Shown here: piece by piece, positions 6,301-10,817 of the stretch | Layout of the letters: every line of letters starts with the position of its first letter | Position numbering within the stretch: the stretch's first letter is position 1 | Source of the DNA: DATGKR01 sp035294565 | GTDB taxonomy: Bacteria > Actinomycetota > Acidimicrobiia > Acidimicrobiales > Palsa-688 | Length of the DNA: 10,817 nt | Assembly (NCBI GenBank): GCA_035294565.1 | Contig: DATGKR010000118.1 | Location: 1-10,817 of the forward strand | Direction: 5' to 3' | The notes under the pieces: generated by a model | Told to the model about the DNA's origin: nothing | Seen by the model: only the letters and a program-made list of their open reading frames with translations | The model's database searches: none | Translations under genes and position numbers: made by a program

Positions 6301-7051
6301 CCGCCTGCAGGGCCGGCGCTCCTATGCCGGAACCCGCTGGGACGAAGGGAGAGCCTTCACCGAGTCGATCCGGGTCCTGCGGGCCAACCTGGGGGTGGCC
6401 CTCGCCGACTTCGACCACCCGGCGGTCATCGTCACCAGCTCCAGCCCCGGCGAGGGGAAGACAACCACCTGCTGCCACCTGGCCGCGTCGTTCGCCACCT
6501 CCGGCCAGCGGATCGTCCTCGTCGACCTCGACCTGCGCCACCCCGACGCCCACCGCATGGTCGGCGCCCACAACGAGTTCGGAGCCTCCGATGTCCTCCT
6601 CGGTCGCCGCCGCCTCCAGGACTCGCTGCAGTACCTGGAGCTCACCTCCTACGACCACCGGCCACCCACCGGCTTCTACTTCCTCGCCGCCGGGGGAGAG
6701 GTGGCCAGCCCGGCGGACCTTCTCGCCGGGGGGCGGACGGCGAGGCTCCTCGAGGGTCTGGCCGAACAAGCCGACGTCGTCCTGCTCGACACGCCCGCCA
6801 TCCTCCCCGTCGCCGACGCCCTCGTCGTCGGCAGGGTAGCCGCTGGCGCCGTGCTGGTGGCCGAGGCCGGGCGCACCGGCCTCGACGACCTCGGCAAGGC
6901 CAAGGACCTCCTGATCCGCAACCGGACGCGCCTGCTCGGCGTGGTGCTCAACCGGGCCGACCCCCAGGCGGCGGACCTCGATGGTGCACGCCACCTGTCA
7001 GGAATCCCGGCGAACGGCTCCGAGCCGCCGGTCTCGGGGTTGTCCGCCTAA
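6293..7051 (+). CDS. Bacterial tyrosine kinase / polysaccharide co-polymerase ATPase (CpsD/CapB-like)
   Basis: This is the cytoplasmic P-loop partner of the preceding membrane protein, 252 residues. It has the BY-kinase set of motifs: the oligomerisation motif EX2RX2R in ESIRVLR (E24, R27, R30), Walker A SSSPGEGKTT (49-58), Walker A' IVLVDLDLRHP (74-84, with D78 and D80) and Walker B VVLLDTP (162-168). In the family, such kinases cycle between phosphorylated and dephosphorylated states to control polymer length and export. Most have a tyrosine cluster at the C-terminus. Here the last tyrosine is Y129, and the tail after about 222 contains none, so autophosphorylation of a Tyr tail is not possible in the standard form. 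It may act as an ATPase switch or phosphorylate other targets. The start is TTG with AAGGAG 7 bases upstream. The end overlaps the opposing glycosyltransferase stop by 4 bases (7048-7051). Confidence 0.88.
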   Translation: MLSRLQGRRSYAGTRWDEGRAFTESIRVLRANLGVALADFDHPAVIVTSSSPGEGKTTTCCHLAASFATSGQRIVLVDLDLRHPDAHRMVGAHNEFGASDVLLGRRRLQDSLQYLELTSYDHRPPTGFYFLAAGGEVASPADLLAGGRTARLLEGLAEQADVVLLDTPAILPVADALVVGRVAAGAVLVAEAGRTGLDDLGKAKDLLIRNRTRLLGVVLNRADPQAADLDGARHLSGIPANGSEPPVSGLSA

Positions 7052-8175
7052 CACCGCTCAGCGACACGCCTGTAAATTTCGGCGTGCGCCGCGGCCGACG
7101 CCTCCCAGCTGAACTGGCGCGCCCGCTCGAGCCCCGCGTGGGAGTATTCCGCGCGAAGAGCCGGTTCTTTTACCAGACGGATCGCCGCAGCCGCCATCGC
7201 CTGAACGTCGCCGTCGGGCACGACGATCGCGGCGTCGCCCACCACCTCGGGCACGGAGCTGTTGGCGAAGGCGACGACCGGCACCCCGCAGGCCATCGCC
7301 TCCAACGCCGGGAAGCCGAAACCCTCGTAGCGGCTGGTCATCAGGTGCACCTCCGCCCCCCGGTACACCTCGGCCAGGTCGGGCACGAAGCCTCTCACCT
7401 CCACCAGGTCCGGGCGCGGCGCCGCCCGTAGCGTCCGGTCGAACTCCCCCTGCAGCCACGACTGGATCCTCCCCGCCAACACCAGGCGGTGGGGCAGGCC
7501 AGCCTCGGCCATCGCCGCGACGACCTCGAAGGCCTTGTCGAACCCCTTTCGCCGCGCGTACTCCCCCACGACCGACACGTAGGGGGGGTCGGCGGGGGGC
7601 TCCCCCGACGGGGTGAACTCCGGGCCGATCCCGTGGTAGACGACCTCCACCCTCGCCGGGTCGAGCCCGAACCAGCGCTCCCCCTCCCCCGCCGCGTGGC
7701 GGGACACCGCGATGACCATGTCCGCCCTCCTGTAGCGGGGCCCGAAGCGGCGGAAGCGCTGCCGCAGGACCGCCAGGGAAGGGTCGTCGTAGACGAGGGG
7801 GATCACGTCGTGCAAGGTCTGCACCCATGGCGCGCGCACCACTAGGGGCGGGTGGATGCTCGGGTTGTGGAACACCATCCCTGCCGGCCGCAGCAGCTCG
7901 AAAGCCCGGCGGGTCTCGTGCTCGCACGACGCCACCCGACCTTCGGTGAGAAAGCGCGTGATCCGCCGCCGGGCGATCCCGAGCGGCAGCTCGGCGTCGT
8001 CGCGCGCCAAGGCGGTGACGCGCACGTCTTGGCGTCCCGCCAGCGCGCCTAGCAGGTGCCTCTCGTAGGTCCCGATGCCGCTCCAGCCGAGCTGGCCGGA
8101 AAGCTGGTTGGCGTCGAAGAGCACCTCGGCGGCCGGCGCCTGGGGGGGAGGGGCGGGCATCGGCCGGCGGATCAT
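7048..8175 (-). CDS. Glycosyltransferase family 4 (mannosyltransferase-like)
   Basis: This is a complete GT4 enzyme of 375 residues. The N-terminal domain starts at VLFDANQL (18-25) and has the SGIGTYERHLL loop (32-42) common to GT4 enzymes of the mannosyl/rhamnosyl type. TLHDVIPL (120-127) is a strong signature of that subgroup. The C-terminal domain begins near SVVGEYARRKGFD (201-213), and the catalytic EX7E is RYEGFGFPALEAMACG (E284 and E292). It is probably a retaining sugar transferase acting on a lipid-linked glycan; mannose as donor is only a family-level guess. The ATG forms an ATGA overlap with the preceding gene's stop. A GAGG lies 7 bases upstream of it, making it the only overlap start on this strand with a recognisable Shine-Dalgarno. 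It is the last gene of block A, and its stop overlaps the convergent kinase stop, leaving no room for an intergenic terminator. It resembles the glycosyltransferase at 9296-10429 in several motifs. Confidence 0.91.
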   Translation of the reverse strand: MIRRPMPAPPPQAPAAEVLFDANQLSGQLGWSGIGTYERHLLGALAGRQDVRVTALARDDAELPLGIARRRITRFLTEGRVASCEHETRRAFELLRPAGMVFHNPSIHPPLVVRAPWVQTLHDVIPLVYDDPSLAVLRQRFRRFGPRYRRADMVIAVSRHAAGEGERWFGLDPARVEVVYHGIGPEFTPSGEPPADPPYVSVVGEYARRKGFDKAFEVVAAMAEAGLPHRLVLAGRIQSWLQGEFDRTLRAAPRPDLVEVRGFVPDLAEVYRGAEVHLMTSRYEGFGFPALEAMACGVPVVAFANSSVPEVVGDAAIVVPDGDVQAMAAAAIRLVKEPALRAEYSHAGLERARQFSWEASAAAHAEIYRRVAERC

Positions 8176-9299
8176 ACGTCCACCTCGCCGGCCTCGCCCA
8201 GCAGCTCACCCGCCAGCTCCGACATGCGCCGGCGGAACGTCGGCGCCGAGAAGCCCTCGGCGTGTCGTCTTATGGCGACGGGGTCGAAGCGGGCGGCGTC
8301 GAACCGGCGGAGTATCCCGGCGAGGACGGCCGGCTCCCCCAGCCGCGGGTAGAGGTTTGCGGTGACCCCGTCCACGGCGCCCTCGGCGATGCCCCCGAGC
8401 GCCGGGCCTATCACCGGGGTCCCGCAGGCCTGAGCCTCGACGGCGACGATGCCGAACTCCTCCTCGCCACCGAACACCACCGCCCGGCAGCTCTGGTAGA
8501 GGTGCCTCAGCTCCTCGCGGGTGACCGCGCCGCGAAACTCGACGCCCGGGCCGGCCGCCGCCTCCAGCTCCGAGCGGGCCCTTCCTTCTCCGGCCACGAC
8601 CAGCCGCACCCCGGCGCTCCTCGCCGCCTCGACGACCACATCGGGCCGCTTGTGGTGCACCAGCCGGCCTGCCAGCAGGAAGAAGTCCTGGCGAGCGACG
8701 CCCGCGTCGGGCGCGAAGAAGTCGGTGTCGACCGGTGGGTGGACCACTTCCGCCTCGATCGCCCACCACCTGCGGATCCGGTCGGCGGTGTGGCGCGAAT
8801 TGGCGACCAGCCGGTCGACCCTCCTAGCCGCCTGGCGGTCGGCGCTCCTCTGGGTCGCGGCGAGTGCCGTCATCGCGGCGCTTACCAAGAGGCCGGACCG
8901 CTCCTCGTCGCGCCGCCGACCCGGCTCCCACATCCACCTGGCCGGGGTGTGCACGTAGGACAGCACCCTCGCGCCGGCAGGCACCCGCACCCGCTGGGCG
9001 TAGCTGTGGTGGCTCACGACGACCAGGTCGGCGCCCCTGACCCGCATGGCCGGCATGGCCAGCGCCGCCAGGGGCAGCAGGGCGAGGCGCGAGGGGGGGG
9101 TGCCGAGGCGGCCCTGGAGCCAGCTCGTCTCGAAATGGGCATCTGCCATGCGGGGTGTCAGAGTCGAGTGGTCGACCAGGCCGGTGTAGACGGGAGCGTC
9201 CGGCCAGATCCGCCTCAGCTGCTCGACGACCGATTCTGAGCCGCCGTGCTGGGTGAAGTGCTCGTGGACGATGGCAACCCTCGGGAAGCCTGCCGTCAT
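8172..9299 (-). CDS. Glycosyltransferase family 4 (WbaZ-like)
   Basis: This is a complete GT4 enzyme of 375 residues. The N-terminus reads RVAIVHEHFTQHGGSESVVEQL (about 7-28), with the acceptor-side GG at 19-20. The central LSYVHTPARWMWE (113-125) is characteristic of the subgroup that includes the Salmonella mannosyltransferase WbaZ. ANSRH (166-170) marks the end of the first domain. The C-terminal domain starts at FLLAGRLVHHKRPD (207-220), and the EX7E pair is E280/E288 within EEEFGIVAVEAQACG. The reaction is presumed to be sugar transfer to a lipid-linked oligosaccharide; donor unproven. It overlaps both neighbours by ATGA junctions (9296-9299 and 8172-8175) and so sits in the middle of a coupled string. 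The ATG has no clear Shine-Dalgarno. A run of eight G on the plus strand (9093-9100) falls inside it at codons 67-69. Longer same-frame extensions upstream overlap the previous gene and are rejected. Confidence 0.91.
   Translation of the reverse strand: MTAGFPRVAIVHEHFTQHGGSESVVEQLRRIWPDAPVYTGLVDHSTLTPRMADAHFETSWLQGRLGTPPSRLALLPLAALAMPAMRVRGADLVVVSHHSYAQRVRVPAGARVLSYVHTPARWMWEPGRRRDEERSGLLVSAAMTALAATQRSADRQAARRVDRLVANSRHTADRIRRWWAIEAEVVHPPVDTDFFAPDAGVARQDFFLLAGRLVHHKRPDVVVEAARSAGVRLVVAGEGRARSELEAAAGPGVEFRGAVTREELRHLYQSCRAVVFGGEEEFGIVAVEAQACGTPVIGPALGGIAEGAVDGVTANLYPRLGEPAVLAGILRRFDAARFDPVAIRRHAEGFSAPTFRRRMSELAGELLGEAGEVDV
9093..9100. repeat. Eight-base G/C homopolymer inside a glycosyltransferase gene
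   Basis: There is an uninterrupted run of eight G on the plus strand (eight C in the coding strand), encoding part of Thr-Pro-Pro at residues 67-69 of the glycosyltransferase at 8172-9299. It is the longest homopolymer I see in the window. Runs of seven occur at 5111-5117, 7582-7588 and 8142-8148, also inside coding regions. The tract is a place where slippage or sequencing error could shift the frame; in the sequence as given the frame is intact. Confidence 0.6.
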
Positions 9300-10429
9300 C
9301 GGTTTGCGGCGGCGTCGAGGCACAGGCGGTGGACATCGGCGAGGCCCTCGGCGGTCGCCTCCCACGTGAACCGCCTCGAACGCTCGGCACCGGCCCGGAT
9401 CAGCCCGTCGCGCAGCTCGCCGTCTTCGAGCACCCGCCGCAGGGCCTCCGCCCAGCGCCCCGGCTCGTCCCCGTCCACGACGAGGGCGGCGTCGCCGACC
9501 ACCTCGCTGGTTGTCACCTGGTGGCGGGCCACTACTGGCACGCCGAGAGCCATCGCCTCCAGGGGTGTCATCCCGAAGCCCTCCTCGATCGAGGGGTGGA
9601 CCGCGGCGGCGGCGCCCTTTACCAGCAGCGGCAGGTCCGGCGCTGGAAGCCATCCGGTGAACGTCACCCGCCGGCGCAATCCCAGCTCGTCGACGAGCCG
9701 GCGCAGGCCGCCCTCGGCTCCGGCCGGCGGGCCGACGCAGGCGAGGCGTACGTCGCCGAGCAAAGGAAGCGCCCGGAGCACCACATCGAGGTTCTTCCGC
9801 GTTCGCAGCGCGCCGACCGCCACGAGGTAGCCCCCCGGTTGCAGGCCAAAGCGGGCGCACGCGCCGGCGACGTCGGCTTCTCCCACCGGGGCGAAGTACT
9901 CGCCGGCCACGCCGGGGTGCACGACGTGGACCCTGCCGGCGTCGAAGCCGCGCTCGCCGACCAGTTCGCCAGCCACGGCCGACGAAACGGCGACCACGGC
10001 TGCGGCGTTCCGGGCCGCCTCCACAGCCCGGCGGAACGCCCAGACCTCGTCGCGCCGATACCAATCCGGGTGGCGCAGCGGGATCAGGTCGTGAACGGTG
10101 TAGACGACCGGCGAGGAGCTCGGCACCGGCGTCGAGGGGTAGAGGACGTGCACCAGCTCCGGCCGCCCCACCCAGCGGTCGACCCGGGGCCGTCCGAGCA
10201 GGCACCACGACGCGTGGAGCGCCTTGCGAGGCCCGGGAGGACCCGCACCCCGCCTTCCCCGCGGCCGGCGGGCGAGTCCGTCCGGAGACGACACAGGCTG
10301 GTAGACGAGATCCGGTCGTCCCAGCCGGCCCAACGCCGCGGTCACCTCCGCCACGTAGCGCCCGATCCCGCTCGGCTCGCTGCCGGCAGCCCGATGGGCG
10401 TAGAGCGCGACGGTCGCAACCCCCCTCAC
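9296..10429 (-). CDS. Glycosyltransferase family 4 (mannosyltransferase-like)
   Basis: This is a complete GT4 enzyme of 377 residues. The N-terminal domain carries EPSGIGRYVAEV (18-29) and TVHDLIPLRHPDWYRRDEVW (111-130), signatures of the mannosyl/rhamnosyl GT4 subgroup. The C-terminal domain starts at YLVAVGALRTRKNLD (201-215), where the R/K pair usually contacts the donor diphosphate. The catalytic EX7E is EEGFGMTPLEAMALG (E283 and E291), followed by SEVVGDAALVV (308-318). Residues about 52-72 are an Arg/Gly/Pro-rich insert (GLARRPRGRRGAGPPGPRK) that looks like a flexible loop. It is presumed to transfer a sugar from a nucleotide donor in assembly of the locus's polymer. The GTG start at 10429 forms a GTGA overlap with the upstream polymerase/ligase-like gene, and there is no Shine-Dalgarno. 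An upstream start in the same frame (10699) would lie wholly inside that gene and is rejected. It appears paralogous to the enzyme at 7048-8175. Confidence 0.91.
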   Translation of the reverse strand: MRGVATVALYAHRAAGSEPSGIGRYVAEVTAALGRLGRPDLVYQPVSSPDGLARRPRGRRGAGPPGPRKALHASWCLLGRPRVDRWVGRPELVHVLYPSTPVPSSSPVVYTVHDLIPLRHPDWYRRDEVWAFRRAVEAARNAAAVVAVSSAVAGELVGERGFDAGRVHVVHPGVAGEYFAPVGEADVAGACARFGLQPGGYLVAVGALRTRKNLDVVLRALPLLGDVRLACVGPPAGAEGGLRRLVDELGLRRRVTFTGWLPAPDLPLLVKGAAAAVHPSIEEGFGMTPLEAMALGVPVVARHQVTTSEVVGDAALVVDGDEPGRWAEALRRVLEDGELRDGLIRAGAERSRRFTWEATAEGLADVHRLCLDAAANR

Positions 10430-10817
10430 GGCTGGTTGGAGGCGGCCAGCGCAGTCGGACGTGGCTCCGCCCGCCGAGGCGTGCCCACCGGGACCCGGTG
10501 GCGGGGAGAGGCGCCCGCCAGGCCGAGCCCGGCCAGGGCCCACACGGTCCAGCTCGCCGAGAAGTCGAGGAAGACGTGGTGGAACAGGCCGGCCACGAGG
10601 ATCCCGAGCAGGGCGAGCCCGGCGGCGGCCGCCATGGTGTCGGGCGCGCGCGCCCTCCTGCGCAGCATCACCAAGGTGCCGAACACGAGCGGCAGCCAAG
10701 CGGCGAGGGCGAGCACGCCGAGCTCGTCGCCGACCTGCAGGAAAGAGTTGTCGCTCGCGTACAGCGCCGTGCCGGGGTCGAGGAAGCGGGCACTGGTCAC
10801 CGGGTTGTTTCCGAGTC
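10426..10817 (-). CDS. O-antigen ligase/polymerase-like membrane protein (Wzy-like), C-terminal fragment
   Basis: The frame is open to the right window edge, so only the last 129 residues are seen. They begin LGNNPVTSARF, then YASDNSFLQVGDELGVLAL (about 20-38). This resembles the conserved block after the large periplasmic loop in O-antigen ligase/Wzy_C family proteins, where a [H/D]-N-x-[Y/F]-L pattern is followed by a glutamate/glycine pair at a helix start. Hydrophobic segments lie at about 34-52, 65-87 and 92-105, followed by a basic, proline-rich cytoplasmic tail. The role would be polymerising repeat units, or attaching glycan to a lipid or cell-wall acceptor, at the outer face of the membrane; the fragment cannot separate polymerase from ligase. 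Its stop overlaps the next gene's GTG by 4 bases, so it is the upstream member of the block A operon as seen here. A GTG at 10798-10800 is internal, not the start. Confidence 0.78.
   Translation of the reverse strand, partial: LGNNPVTSARFLDPGTALYASDNSFLQVGDELGVLALAAWLPLVFGTLVMLRRRARAPDTMAAAAGLALLGILVAGLFHHVFLDFSASWTVWALAGLGLAGASPRHRVPVGTPRRAEPRPTALAASNQP

Noticed and set aside
5319..6839. Long plus-strand open frame of about 500 codons across the wzz-like and kinase genes
   Set aside because: Its translation is Arg/Pro-rich low-complexity sequence in another frame of two well-supported genes. It also begins inside the sulfatase-like gene.
7052..7100. Rho-independent terminator after the kinase gene
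   Set aside because: I found no GC hairpin followed by a T run there, and the sequence is coding for the opposing glycosyltransferase.
9300..10208. Upstream extension of the WbaZ-like glycosyltransferase frame (would make a protein of about 680 residues)
   Set aside because: The extra part is Arg/Gly-rich shadow of the neighbouring glycosyltransferase gene. The GT4 domain begins right after the ATG at 9299, which forms an ATGA overlap.
1..10817. tRNA, rRNA, CRISPR array, insertion sequence ends or phage attachment site
   Set aside because: No direct-repeat/spacer pattern, transposase frame or recognisable RNA gene was seen. The window is almost entirely accounted for by polysaccharide genes.

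Overview
The window is a surface-polysaccharide (exopolysaccharide, capsule or O-antigen-like) biosynthesis and export locus from a very GC-rich bacterium. GTG and TTG starts are frequent, genes are packed with 4-base stop/start overlaps, and the Wzz-like protein and its tyrosine kinase are separate genes. Together these suggest a high-GC actinobacterium. That placement is inference, and I cannot name a genus. I see no rRNA, tRNA, CRISPR array or insertion sequence.

Layout. Block A (minus strand, 10817 down to 7048) holds, in transcription order, the C-terminal end of an O-antigen ligase/polymerase-type membrane protein (cut by the right edge) and three GT4-type glycosyltransferases. Each is joined to the next by a GTGA or ATGA overlap. 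Block B (plus strand, 5545-7051) is a Wzz/CpsC-type chain-length regulator followed by a CpsD-type (BY) tyrosine kinase; the kinase gene ends tail-to-tail over the last bases of block A. Block C (minus strand, 5406 down to 1) is a sulfatase-fold enzyme, an ABC-2 polysaccharide permease (Wzm-like), its ATPase with a C-terminal extension (Wzt-like), and two more GT4 glycosyltransferases, the last cut by the left edge. Blocks B and C diverge from a 138-base intergenic region (5407-5544). This is the only substantial non-coding stretch and the most likely place for promoters.

How the genes may work together. Five glycosyltransferases would build a repeat unit or polymer on a lipid carrier at the cytoplasmic face. 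Two normally alternative assembly logics sit side by side: Wzy-type polymerisation with Wzz/kinase length control, and ABC-transporter (Wzm/Wzt) export. Either the locus makes two polymers, or it is a hybrid. The sulfatase-fold protein is the most intriguing member. It has no signal peptide or membrane segment, carries Thr rather than Cys at the predicted nucleophile position, and is translationally coupled to Wzm/Wzt. This suggests a cytoplasmic modification or trimming of the polymer before export. No initiating phosphoglycosyltransferase, Wzx flippase or nucleotide-sugar synthesis gene is present, so the locus must continue outside the window or depend on genes elsewhere.
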